In this document: piece by piece, positions 1-8,987 of the stretch
How positions within the stretch are numbered: position 1 is the first letter of the stretch
How the letters are laid out: each line of letters starts with the position of its first letter
NCBI RefSeq assembly: GCF_002150735.1
Contig: NZ_MUKA01000100.1
Coordinates: 18,460-82,459, forward strand
Origin: Streptomyces africanus
GTDB taxonomy: Bacteria > Actinomycetota > Actinomycetes > Streptomycetales > Streptomycetaceae
Length of the DNA: 64,000 nucleotides
Direction: 5' to 3'
The notes under the pieces: generated by a model
Databases searched by the model: none
Seen by the model: the letters and a program-made list of their open reading frames with translations, nothing else
Told to the model about the DNA's origin: nothing
Made by a program: the position numbers and the translations under genes

Positions 1-267
1 CAGACCGATCCCGTGGGCGAGGCGACCCGAGGCCTGCCGGAGGGCTTCGGCCGGATGCACCTCGCGATCGCGCACGGTCTGCTGACACTGGCCATGGCCG
101 AGCTGCGCACGGGTCCGGTGGGGCTCGGCGGCACGGTACGGACGTTCGACCTCGTCGCGGGGACGCTGTCGACCGCGTCGACGGTGGCGGTGGATCGCTG
201 TCCACGTTGCGGTGCCCGATGGGGCGACCGGCGGACCGGCATCGGCGCGGTGGCTGGTCTCACGTGA
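1..267 (+). CDS. 3' end of a leader-binding/E1-like (zinc-ligand) RiPP protein, partial
   Basis: The reading frame is open from the first base of the window to a stop at 267, so this is most likely the C-terminal 88 residues of a gene that starts upstream. It ends with a short zinc-knuckle pair, CPRC, of the kind that closes many ocin-ThiF-like (E1-like) proteins of azole-forming RiPP pathways. It lies 24-33 bases ahead of the next cluster gene on the same strand, so it is probably part of the same operon and shows that the thiopeptide cluster continues to the left. The family call rests on context and one motif only. Confidence 0.5.
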   Translation, partial: QTDPVGEATRGLPEGFGRMHLAIAHGLLTLAMAELRTGPVGLGGTVRTFDLVAGTLSTASTVAVDRCPRCGARWGDRRTGIGAVAGLT

Positions 268-300
268 GGTTTTCGCTTTGGGGGAGGAGGAGTGCAACCG

Positions 301-1905
301 ATGGGTGTTGAGCTGAGGGCAGATACCCTGGGACGGGTCGCGCGTCGGGACAAGCAGATCGCCGTCCCCGTCCGCCCCGCTCTCCGCAGGGGTGTTCGGC
401 TGCGCCAGTCCGGCGACGCCGTGATGCTCGATGGCGCGGACAAACGGCAGGTCTTCACCGGGGAGTTCGCGCGCGGCCATCTCGGCCGGCTGGCCGCCGC
501 TTGTGACGGTACCGCCACGCATGCCGATCTCGCCGCCGCGGTGGGACTCGACGAAGCGGTCGTTCACAAGGCCCTGGCCCTGTTGTGGGCGTCAGGGGCC
601 TTGGAGGAGGGCACCCCGGTCGGCGAACACCCGGCGTTGCCGCCCGAGCTCGCCTGCCTGGTGTCACGGCTCGGCAACTCCACCGGAGTGAACCTGTCCT
701 GGACCGACGCCGCGGCGAGGCTCGGTCGCGCCACCGTCCATGTGGCAGGCCACAAGCCCCTGGTGGAGGCCACGACGAGCTGCCTGAGCGGGGTGTGCGA
801 GGTGGTCGACGACATCGATCGGCTGCCGGTCGCCGACGACGCCTTCGTGGTCTTCTTCGAGACCCGGCAGTCTCAGCCGGAGCTCGTCGAACTGCAGCGC
901 CGATGTTGGCTGGAGAAGCGGTCGCTGTTGCGCGTCCGGGCCGACAGCACCTCGATGGTCATGGGACCGTACGTGGACCCCGCGTTCACCCCGTGCCTGG
1001 AGTGCGGCGTGTCGGGCGAGGACGACCTGTCGGACGATCCGCCGCAGCACGCGTACGACCTCATCGCCGGCCTCGTGGCACATCACGTGCTCGCGCTCGT
1101 CTCGCGGTCGATCCGCACCTACCTGCCGCTCGACGCAGGCATCATCGACTTGACGACCCTGTCGACGCGACACCGCCCGAGCGCGACCCGCCCCGGGTGT
1201 CCCACGTGCTCGTTCAGCGAGGGCACGACGGCGTCCGTGCCGCCGTCCAGCGCGACATACGAGGCGGCGGTGGCATTGCCACCGCGCAGGTTCCTGGATC
1301 CCAAAGGGCATCTGGCCCATTTCCAGTCCTCGAACATCAAGCTGCAGTTCGAGTTCCGGAGCTGGCCCAGCTGCCCGCGGGTGGCGCTGCCCGAGGCGGA
1401 CGTATCGAGGTTGGCCGGAGCGCCGGCCGGAGACCGGGCGGACCTCGGCCGGCCTGATGTCGCCCTCCTGCTCGCGATGGCATTCGGCATCCGCGAGCGG
1501 ACCGACGGGTGGGTACAGCGATGGACCGCGGCCGGCGGGAACATCGGCTCGGCGACGGCCTATGTGGTGAGCCGTGACGAGGCCGTACTGCCCGTGGGCG
1601 GGTACGCGTACCGCGACCAGGACCACTCCCTCGCACAACTCACCACCGACAAGCTGCCGGGCGACCGGCCGCTGCTGCTGGTCGTCACCTCCAACCTCAA
1701 GAAGATCGCCGCCAAATACGGCACGTTCGGGCTGCGGCTCTCGCTCTGCGACGCGGGCGTCGGACTGTCCACCGCCCGGAGGGTCACCGATCACCTGAAC
1801 CTGGACTCTTCACTCGTCACGGACTGGGACGACCACCTGCTGAGTGAGTACCTGGGCCTCTCCCCGACCGAAGAACCCATCGCCGCAGTCATGGAAGTGG
1901 GCTGA
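301..1905 (+). CDS. Leader-binding E1-like protein fused to a SagB-type dehydrogenase domain
   Basis: About 534 residues. Residues roughly 25-100 look like a winged-helix RiPP recognition element, the part that holds the precursor leader. The middle carries zinc-ligand pairs CLEC and CPTC, typical of ocin-ThiF-like partner proteins that deliver substrate to a YcaO cyclodehydratase. The C-terminal ~150 residues resemble the second half of a SagB FMN dehydrogenase (GGNIGSATAYVV, then GGYAYRDQDHSLAQL, then a conserved CDAG segment), but the usual N-terminal RxSxR part is missing. That makes it either a fusion or a degenerate dehydrogenase. ATG 301 follows GGAGGAGG by 10 bases; GTG 292 is possible but sits very close to that site. 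It is followed by a nitroreductase-like gene 4 bases later, so the two may work as a pair. Confidence 0.7.
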   Translation: MGVELRADTLGRVARRDKQIAVPVRPALRRGVRLRQSGDAVMLDGADKRQVFTGEFARGHLGRLAAACDGTATHADLAAAVGLDEAVVHKALALLWASGALEEGTPVGEHPALPPELACLVSRLGNSTGVNLSWTDAAARLGRATVHVAGHKPLVEATTSCLSGVCEVVDDIDRLPVADDAFVVFFETRQSQPELVELQRRCWLEKRSLLRVRADSTSMVMGPYVDPAFTPCLECGVSGEDDLSDDPPQHAYDLIAGLVAHHVLALVSRSIRTYLPLDAGIIDLTTLSTRHRPSATRPGCPTCSFSEGTTASVPPSSATYEAAVALPPRRFLDPKGHLAHFQSSNIKLQFEFRSWPSCPRVALPEADVSRLAGAPAGDRADLGRPDVALLLAMAFGIRERTDGWVQRWTAAGGNIGSATAYVVSRDEAVLPVGGYAYRDQDHSLAQLTTDKLPGDRPLLLVVTSNLKKIAAKYGTFGLRLSLCDAGVGLSTARRVTDHLNLDSSLVTDWDDHLLSEYLGLSPTEEPIAAVMEVG

Positions 1906-1909
1906 ATCC

Positions 1910-2608
1910 ATGCGATCCGACTCGTCCATGATGCGACCGCTGCTCGATGGCTTCGCCGCTCGTGCCCGTACGAGCGACGGTCTCGCGGCACACCGGTCAC
2001 CGACGCCGTTCGCGGATGCCACGCCCGTCGCCATCGATGAGCAGGAGGTGACCCACGGGCACCCCCGCGATCTGGCCGCCACCCTCCTGACACGCCGGTC
2101 GTCCTTGCACTACGCGGACGCACCAGTGCGCACGGACCTGGTCCTGAGCCTGGTGCAGACCGCGTTGCGGCGTGATTCCGACGGCTGGGAGCTCGATGAC
2201 GACGCCGGCCAACTCGAGGCATTCGTCTTCGCGCTGCGCAGCGAGGGGAAGCCGGGCGGAATCTACCGGGTGACCGCCCGGGAGTTGTCGTTCATCGCCC
2301 CGGCCTCAGCCCTCCGCGATCCCGAACTCCTCGGCGTCCAGCGCGAGTTCGCCGACGCGGGCGGAATCGTCAGCCTCTACGCCAACATCGACCGCGCGGA
2401 CTCGTGGGCGGGATCGCACGGCTACCGTCTCTGCGCGGTGCGTGCCTCCATGGCCCTCTACGACTTCCACCTGAGATGCCAGTCCCACGATCTCGTCGGC
2501 ACCATGTTCGGCGGGTTCATCGGCTCGGCCGTCCGGAACCTGGTCCAGAGCGACGGTGTCACCCGGCACCCTCTGCTCGCCGCGACCTATGCCCACCCGG
2601 CGCCGTGA
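1910..2608 (+). CDS. SagB-type nitroreductase-fold azoline dehydrogenase
   Basis: A 232-residue protein of the nitroreductase/SagB family. In azole-containing RiPPs this family uses FMN to oxidise thiazolines and oxazolines to thiazoles and oxazoles. The N-terminal third has LLTRRSSLHYAD, matching the Rx(S)xR-type FMN-phosphate-binding start of the family. The remainder has the short helices and the late GT(M)FGG segment expected near the flavin. ATG 1910 is 4 bases after the stop of the upstream gene, so the two are translationally linked. It is shorter than many SagB proteins, and the partial dehydrogenase domain at the end of the preceding protein may complete the dimer or supply a second specificity; that is inference. 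Confidence 0.75.
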   Translation: MRSDSSMMRPLLDGFAARARTSDGLAAHRSPTPFADATPVAIDEQEVTHGHPRDLAATLLTRRSSLHYADAPVRTDLVLSLVQTALRRDSDGWELDDDAGQLEAFVFALRSEGKPGGIYRVTARELSFIAPASALRDPELLGVQREFADAGGIVSLYANIDRADSWAGSHGYRLCAVRASMALYDFHLRCQSHDLVGTMFGGFIGSAVRNLVQSDGVTRHPLLAATYAHPAP

Positions 2609-2695
2609 TCACCGGCGTCGAACCGCGCCCATCCCCCACCCCGTCGACGGTCAGCCGGCGACGCGACATGCTGCGCGACGAAAGTGAGTGAGTTG

Positions 2696-4420
2696 ATGTC
2701 CAACGAGGGTGCGTCGCACGCGGCGGGTGTCGTCCTCGCCCGTCCGGACGTGTCCGCGCTGCGGACGAAGCAAGGAGCATGGATCGGCGTCGGCTCCGCG
2801 TCCTTCACGATCAAGGGTGCGGGCGCCTTCGGCGTGGTCTCGACTCTGCTGGACCGGTCGGACGGCAGTCGCACCGGTCATGACCTGGTCGGTGCGTTCC
2901 CGGCCGGGTCGCGCGCGGCGGTGTCGCGTGTGCTCGACGCGTTGGTGGCCCATCGGTGCGTGACCGTCCTCGACGCGCCGATCGCCCATCAGGTCACCGT
3001 CAAAGGCCCCGCTGCGGAGTGGCTGATTCCATTTTTCTCACAGCTGACGGATGAACCGGTGCGCGCGCTGGACCGCGTGCTCGCCACCACCCTCCACCTG
3101 TACGGCGGCGCCGACTGGCTCGGGCGCCTGCGCCAACTGCTGGTCACTTCACCGCTGTTCGGGCTGCGGACCGAGTACCACACCGTCTCGGACGCGGACC
3201 CGGTACCGCAGTGGGAGGACGCGGGCTTGGTCGTCATCGACGCGGACAGCCTCCCGTACGAACGCACCGTGCGACTGCAGGACGCACTGCTCGACCGGGG
3301 CGTACCGCACGGCATCGTGGGCGAGGCGGGCCGGCGCCGCTGGATCCTCTGGTCCGACGACAAGTCGACCGGTTGCTGGGCCTGCCTGTGCCGATACGGT
3401 CGCACGGCGCAGCCCGATGCTCCCGCCGACACCGTGTCACCGGCACCGGACGACTTCACCGCGGCAGCCGTGATCCACGCGATCTACCAGCGCACTGCCG
3501 GGCTCGGTGAGCACACGGCGGCAGCGGTGGCCATGCCCCTCGACTCGAGCCCGCCGACGGTGAAACCGCATCCCGCGTGGTCGGCGGCGGGCTGTCGTTG
3601 CCACCGGGCGGTGGTGCCACCCACCACGGGTGACCGGAGCGACGACGTGGAAGAGGCCCTGGTCCGCAGGAACATCGTCAGTCCCGACGACGACGACCGG
3701 CTGGACGACGACCACGAGCACATCATCGACGTCCTGGCCGGCTGGACGGACGAATTCGTCGGCCCCTTCCGGTACCTGGACGGGGGCGACCTGCCCCAGG
3801 TCCCGTTCGGACAGGCACGGGCCACCCTCCTCGTCGGACCTGCCGAGGCGCACGAGATCACCGCCGCTACGTTGTCGTCCCGGGAGGCCCTGTATCAGGC
3901 AGCGCTGGGCGGCCTCGAAGTCTTCGCCGCGCAGCACGACGGACCGCGGCCGAACCTCAGCGCCGGATGGACTCTGGACGAGGCGATCTACCGTGCCCTG
4001 CTGAGGCAGTCGATGCTGACGCCGGCGGACGACGCCGAGTGGGTGCCGGTGTCCGACGACGACCTGGGGCACGACGAGTGTGCCGCCTTCAGCCGGTACA
4101 TCCAGCGGGGTGTCGAGCGCACCCGTGGCTGCGAGGCGCTGCAGTGGTTCGGCACCCGCCTGCCGAACGGCGTCTACCGGGTCCTGGGGCGCGCCACCGG
4201 AAAAGCAGTCATCCAGGGCGCGGGCGCCTGTTACGCGGAAGCGGTGTCGACGGCGTTGCTCCGGCTCGTCAACGACGCCGGCGCCCTGGTTCCGCTCAAC
4301 CCGCACTTCCGTACCTGGACTGAGGTATGGCGGCACATCGCACGGCCGCGGAGTGCGGAGGTGACCGCGCAAACGGTGCCCTTCGCGCGGCAGCAGGTCC
4401 GACTGGTGGAGATGGCATGA
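2696..4420 (+). CDS. TOMM precursor leader peptide-binding/E1-like partner protein
   Basis: A 574-residue protein. The first ~90 residues form a recognisable leader-recognition winged helix. Two further Cys clusters, CWACLC and GCRCH, fit a zinc site of an ocin-ThiF-like protein. The C-terminal third is not clearly assignable; a stretch with GNG/GVYRVLGRATGKA resembles parts of YcaO-associated domains. Its probable role is to bind the precursor leader and present the core to the YcaO enzyme encoded next, with which it overlaps in an ATGA junction. ATG 2696 is preferred over GTG 2684; neither has a strong ribosome site. It is the second leader-binding protein in the cluster, which is unusual. 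Confidence 0.65.
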   Translation: MSNEGASHAAGVVLARPDVSALRTKQGAWIGVGSASFTIKGAGAFGVVSTLLDRSDGSRTGHDLVGAFPAGSRAAVSRVLDALVAHRCVTVLDAPIAHQVTVKGPAAEWLIPFFSQLTDEPVRALDRVLATTLHLYGGADWLGRLRQLLVTSPLFGLRTEYHTVSDADPVPQWEDAGLVVIDADSLPYERTVRLQDALLDRGVPHGIVGEAGRRRWILWSDDKSTGCWACLCRYGRTAQPDAPADTVSPAPDDFTAAAVIHAIYQRTAGLGEHTAAAVAMPLDSSPPTVKPHPAWSAAGCRCHRAVVPPTTGDRSDDVEEALVRRNIVSPDDDDRLDDDHEHIIDVLAGWTDEFVGPFRYLDGGDLPQVPFGQARATLLVGPAEAHEITAATLSSREALYQAALGGLEVFAAQHDGPRPNLSAGWTLDEAIYRALLRQSMLTPADDAEWVPVSDDDLGHDECAAFSRYIQRGVERTRGCEALQWFGTRLPNGVYRVLGRATGKAVIQGAGACYAEAVSTALLRLVNDAGALVPLNPHFRTWTEVWRHIARPRSAEVTAQTVPFARQQVRLVEMA

Positions 4421-6288
4421 GTACGGAAACGCGAGTTCCACCTGCTGCGGACCTGGTCTCCGCTCTGCTGGCCGATGCCGGCGCACCCGCGCCCGCGGAG
4501 GTGCTCCTGGGCCCGCTGACCGACCCCACACGGGTACATGCCGACGGAGGCGCGTCGGGGCGGAGCGTAGCCGTGCTGTTCTGGTGCGGCAGCGTCTACG
4601 TCCTGGCCTACGATCCGGCGGACGAGGGTGGCGGCGGATGCCCGCGGTGCCTGGCGTGGTCCCTCACCAGGCACGTGGACTCTGCCGACATACCGTTCGA
4701 GGAGGCGTCCGGCAGCGGTTCCGCGGGAGGCGCGCGCAGCTACGCGCTCTGGCAGCAGGCCGGTCCCGCGGTGCGCGAAGTCGTCACTCGGGCCGCGGCA
4801 CTCTTCCTGCGGGAGAACGCGCCCGCCGGCACGCTCGCCGTGGTCGACCGAGCCGGCGGCGCGGTGCGACAAGGACTCGTACCGCCGAGGACGGGATGCC
4901 CGGCCTGCCAGCCGGCGACGACCACGACCACGGTCCCCTTCGGCTCCGCGCCCGAGCTGCTCGAGAAGTCCGACGGTGCGCTCCGGGCCGGCCGCCCGCT
5001 GCCGCCGACACTCGCGTCCGACTACCTGGGACCGCACTCGCTGTTCAGGGAACCGCTCGCCGATCTGGACGGCCCTCTCCCCACGGCACAGGTGGGCCTG
5101 CCGCTGGGCAACGGCGTGCTGGAGCCCGGGGTGGGGCGCTCCCGGAGTTTCGCCAAGAGCCGGACGACCGCTGTGCTGGAAGGCCTGGAGCGTCTCGCGG
5201 GCTTCTGCTACCAGCCGGTCGACGGCACTGTGGAGGCCTCGCTCTCGGAGCTGGGGACACAGGCCATCGATCCCCGCACCCTCGGCTATCACTCCCCCGA
5301 CCAGTACGCGCGCGAGGACTTTCCCTGGTCGCCGCTGGACGCGGCCGAAACGGTGGAATGGGTCCCGGTCACGCCGCTCGGCGAAGGACCCGCCCGGTAC
5401 CTTCCGGAGGTCGCGCTGTCGTGGGTGCGCCGCCCGGAGACACGGCAGCCGTTCTTCTACGACACGTCGAACGGCTTCGCGCTGGGCCAGAGTCACGAGG
5501 AAGCGACCCTGCACGGGCTCTTCGAGATCGTGGAACGGGACGCGTTCCTGCTCACGTGGTACCGCAAACTGCTCCTCCCCGAACTCACCCTGGGACCGGC
5601 CGACAGCGACATCAGGGACTTGATGGAGCGCGTCGAAGTGGTCACCGGATTCCGAATCCGCCTGTACTGGGCGACGTTGGACATCGAGGTCCCGGTCGTG
5701 CTGGCACTCGCCCAGCGCGACGCGGACTCGGGTCCCTGCACGCTCGTGTCGACGGCGGCCAGCCTGTATCCGCGGGCGGCGGCCGAGTCGGCCATCTTCG
5801 AGGTGGCCGCACGCGTGGCCTCCATGAGGTGCGTGTACGACGACGACCCGGAGCACCGGCAGCGGCTCGCGGAGGACTTCGACTCACTGGTCACCATGGA
5901 CGACCACAGCCTGCTCGGTGCGCTGCCCACCTCCCGGGAGTGGTTCGCGTTCCTGACGACGGCGGACCGGCCCGAGATCAGTCTCAGCGCGGCGGCCGCG
6001 GCAGCCCCGGTGTTCGGCACCCTCAAGGGCGACCTCGACTACGTGCGCACGCAGATCGAGGCCGTCGGCAGTCACGTCTACGCGGCCGATCTCACCACGC
6101 CGGAGCTGCGCTGGCGCGGGCTGGTGTGCACGCGCAGCTTCGTACCCGGATGCCTGCCGATGACGTTCGGGCACGGCACACGGCGTATGGAGGGGCTGCC
6201 ACGCCTGCACGGCGGACGGCTCCCCTGTGCCTCCCTGCTGCCCGACGACCAGACCCCGGCGGACGTCCCGCCGCACCCCTTTGCGTAG
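4417..6288 (+). CDS. YcaO cyclodehydratase (azoline-forming)
   Basis: A 623-residue protein that should use ATP to cyclise Cys and Ser/Thr of the precursor core to thiazolines and oxazolines. The N-terminal ~190 residues hold zinc-ligand pairs (CPRC and CPAC) as in E1-like domains. The rest is a YcaO domain with the diagnostic ATP/Mg-binding helix SHEEATLHGLFEIVERDAFL around residues 365-385 and a Pro-rich C-terminus (PADVPPHPFA), the tail that is functionally important in TOMM YcaO enzymes. The start ATG overlaps the stop of the preceding leader-binding gene (ATGA), indicating coupled translation. It acts before dehydrogenation by the SagB-type protein. Confidence 0.92.
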   Translation: MSTETRVPPAADLVSALLADAGAPAPAEVLLGPLTDPTRVHADGGASGRSVAVLFWCGSVYVLAYDPADEGGGGCPRCLAWSLTRHVDSADIPFEEASGSGSAGGARSYALWQQAGPAVREVVTRAAALFLRENAPAGTLAVVDRAGGAVRQGLVPPRTGCPACQPATTTTTVPFGSAPELLEKSDGALRAGRPLPPTLASDYLGPHSLFREPLADLDGPLPTAQVGLPLGNGVLEPGVGRSRSFAKSRTTAVLEGLERLAGFCYQPVDGTVEASLSELGTQAIDPRTLGYHSPDQYAREDFPWSPLDAAETVEWVPVTPLGEGPARYLPEVALSWVRRPETRQPFFYDTSNGFALGQSHEEATLHGLFEIVERDAFLLTWYRKLLLPELTLGPADSDIRDLMERVEVVTGFRIRLYWATLDIEVPVVLALAQRDADSGPCTLVSTAASLYPRAAAESAIFEVAARVASMRCVYDDDPEHRQRLAEDFDSLVTMDDHSLLGALPTSREWFAFLTTADRPEISLSAAAAAAPVFGTLKGDLDYVRTQIEAVGSHVYAADLTTPELRWRGLVCTRSFVPGCLPMTFGHGTRRMEGLPRLHGGRLPCASLLPDDQTPADVPPHPFA

Positions 6289-6317
6289 CCCGCTGGTAAG
6301 AGAAGGAGAGCCCTTTC

Positions 6318-8987
6318 GTGCGATCGGATGAGCATGCGGAGCCGCCGGCTGAGTCCACCGCGAGGGTCAGCCCCTACGTCCTCTTCCGGCGTAGTCGGCT
6401 GCCGGTGACCGAACTGGCGGACCTCCGGTTCGACGAGACCTGGGCGCGGATCGAGGAGAGCCGCCGTCTCCGGGCGGAATGTGCGCGGCGTGCGGAAGAG
6501 GTGTCCGACTGTCTGGCCGGGTTCGTCCCGCACGTGGACGAGTCGGTGCGTGCCGATCTCGTCCGGCTGCGCCGTGACGTCTACAACCAGCGTGCCGAGC
6601 CGGCGGCGCGGCGGATCGACGTCGTGGAACCGCACCTGGAGAAGGACGCGGTCGCCGGGCTGCGGGAGTGGTTCGGCCTCATTCAGCGGACGCGGCGCTG
6701 CGAGGACGAGGCCCAGTCGCTGTTCGACGCGAGGATGCAGACGGCACGCGCCGGTTTCGCCCGGCTCTTCGAGCACGACTCGATGGCGAGGAGCATCCAG
6801 CTCTCGGGCGACCAGCTCTACGAGAGCCTGCGCCGGTACACCTCGGGCGAGATGGGTTCGGTCAAGCCGAGCCGGTTGCGCGTCCTTGAGTCCACGCTGG
6901 TGAACTTCGCCTATCGCGCCGCGCTGAAGCCGTCGCCCTTCGGCCGGTTCACCGAGGTCGGAGCCTTCCCCACGGATCTTCCCGAGGCCGGGCACGCCGT
7001 GTCCGAGCCCCGGACGTACTCGACGTCGACACTGAACCGGGTGCTGGTGAACTGGCTGGTCGCCGGAGTGCGACGGGTCGACGGCGGCATCGACCTGTGC
7101 CAGGTGCTGCTGAACTCGTCGCTGCGCGCGGACGACAAGACGATCGAGTTCATCGGGCTGGTCCCCGACGCCGGCGGGCAAGGCCTGTCGGAGACGGTCG
7201 TCAGGCTCAAGCGCGACAAGGTCGTCAACCGCATCCTGACCGTCATGGCCTCAGGCACGGCGTCGGTGTCCGAGGTGCTCCGGGCACTGACGGAGCTGAC
7301 CGGCAACGAGGAGGCCGGCAGGAAGGCCCTGCGGGCGTTGCTGCGGCTCGAGCTGCTGTACGTCAGCCCCGGCTTCGACGAACAGGACCCGGGATACTCC
7401 CAGAAGCTGGCGGGGGTGCTGCGCGCCGGGACGACCCCGCCCGTAGCCGCGTTGAGCGGTCACCTCGACACGCTCGTGGAACTGGAAACGGCGCTTTCCG
7501 ACGCGCCCACGGAGAAGCGCAGGCCGCTGCTGAGCGCCGCGGACAAGGCCCTCACCGGCATCGCCGAGGTCTGCGGGCTGGAAGCGCCCCCCGCTGAGAT
7601 CTCCCGGGCGCCGGTGTACGAGGACCTCTGGACACCCGACCGTCCCGCCACCTGGAACCGGGAATCCGTGGCCAAGAGCGTCCCCGCGCTGGAGAGCCTG
7701 TGGCGTCTGTCGTCGATGCTCGACTACGGCCACACGAAGCGCCTTGGGGTGTACGCCTTCGCGGCGGACACGTTCGGCGACCGCGAGACCGTGCCCTTCC
7801 TGACGTTCTTCGAGAAGCTCGTACAGCTCTCGGAGGCCGAGCAGGACGCGGTGTTCTGGGGGCGTTACTCCCCGGCGGCGGAGACCTTCATCGCGCAGCG
7901 CGACCAGGCCCTGCGTGACATCGGCGGGCAGCTCGTACCCGAGGACGGCGTCGTCCGGATGACCCCCGAGGCCCTCAAGGACGCGTGCGCGGGCGTGGAG
8001 GACTGCGTCGACCCCGACTCGATCACCTTCCGGGTCCAGTTCGCGGGCGGCGCCCCGTCGCCCGACGTCGTGGTGAACGGCGTCCTGACGGGATACGGCG
8101 TCTACTTCTCGCGCTTCAGCTCGTTCATCGAGGGCTCGGCCGCCGAGGGCTGGACGCTCCGGTCGGCCGTCCGGGAACACCTCAGGAAGGCATTCCCCGG
8201 GCAGGTGGACCTCAACATGGTCGCCGGGCTCAACTTCAACCTGCACCCGCCGCTCACCGACCGGGTGCTGAACTACCCCGGCACCTGGCCCACCTCGCCG
8301 GAGATGAAGGCCTACAGCCTCGACAAGCTGATGATCCGGATCGACCACGCCCACCGCGGGCTGCTCCTGTGGGACCCCGAGCTCGACGAGCGCGTCCATC
8401 TGACCCCCATGAACTTCCTCCTCCCCATCGTGGTGCCGGTCCTCTACAACCTCATAGAGGTCCTGAGTCCGACCATCCGGTACAACTACGCGCCGATGGA
8501 CGACATCGGGCGGGCGATGGGTCACCGCGGGTACCCGGGCTCGTCCCCCCGGCTGATGGTCGGCGACGTCGTCGCCAGCCGCAGGACCTGGACGGTGCCG
8601 GCACGCGAGATCCCCGAACTGTCCGAGCTGAGCAAGGACTCGTACCCGGCGTTGCTGCGTTTCGACCAGTGGCGCATCGAACAGGGCCTGCCCCAGCACG
8701 CGTTCGTCCTGACCCAGCGCCTGGACGAGTACAACCTGCTGTCCGGGCTGGTCGAGGAGATCCCACGGGACTGGACCGACTTCAACCACCTGCACAGGGC
8801 CAGTGTCCACAAGCCCATGTACGTCGACTTCCGCAATCCGTATCTGGTCCGCAGTCTCGCGAAGACCGCGCTGACGCGGGACGACGTCTACGTGTCCATT
8901 CGAGAGTGCATGCCGGCGACCGACGAGTACGGCGGCTCAGGACCGGCAGCGGCAGAGGAGTTTTTCGTTGAGCTCTACAGGGACTGA
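6318..8987 (+). CDS. LanB-type dehydratase, glutamylation protein
   Basis: An 889-residue lantibiotic dehydratase N-terminal family protein. In thiopeptide systems with a split LanB, this subunit transfers glutamate from glutamyl-tRNA to Ser/Thr side chains of the core. The family start motif (SPYVLFRRSRLPV, early residues), a central FGRFTEVGAF segment and YGVYFSRFSSF are visible. The elimination domain is absent and is encoded by the next gene, as usual for thiopeptides. GTG 6318 is preceded by AGGAGAG at a good distance. The eight C-terminal serines of the precursor are the likely main substrates. Confidence 0.93.
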   Translation: MRSDEHAEPPAESTARVSPYVLFRRSRLPVTELADLRFDETWARIEESRRLRAECARRAEEVSDCLAGFVPHVDESVRADLVRLRRDVYNQRAEPAARRIDVVEPHLEKDAVAGLREWFGLIQRTRRCEDEAQSLFDARMQTARAGFARLFEHDSMARSIQLSGDQLYESLRRYTSGEMGSVKPSRLRVLESTLVNFAYRAALKPSPFGRFTEVGAFPTDLPEAGHAVSEPRTYSTSTLNRVLVNWLVAGVRRVDGGIDLCQVLLNSSLRADDKTIEFIGLVPDAGGQGLSETVVRLKRDKVVNRILTVMASGTASVSEVLRALTELTGNEEAGRKALRALLRLELLYVSPGFDEQDPGYSQKLAGVLRAGTTPPVAALSGHLDTLVELETALSDAPTEKRRPLLSAADKALTGIAEVCGLEAPPAEISRAPVYEDLWTPDRPATWNRESVAKSVPALESLWRLSSMLDYGHTKRLGVYAFAADTFGDRETVPFLTFFEKLVQLSEAEQDAVFWGRYSPAAETFIAQRDQALRDIGGQLVPEDGVVRMTPEALKDACAGVEDCVDPDSITFRVQFAGGAPSPDVVVNGVLTGYGVYFSRFSSFIEGSAAEGWTLRSAVREHLRKAFPGQVDLNMVAGLNFNLHPPLTDRVLNYPGTWPTSPEMKAYSLDKLMIRIDHAHRGLLLWDPELDERVHLTPMNFLLPIVVPVLYNLIEVLSPTIRYNYAPMDDIGRAMGHRGYPGSSPRLMVGDVVASRRTWTVPAREIPELSELSKDSYPALLRFDQWRIEQGLPQHAFVLTQRLDEYNLLSGLVEEIPRDWTDFNHLHRASVHKPMYVDFRNPYLVRSLAKTALTRDDVYVSIRECMPATDEYGGSGPAAAEEFFVELYRD

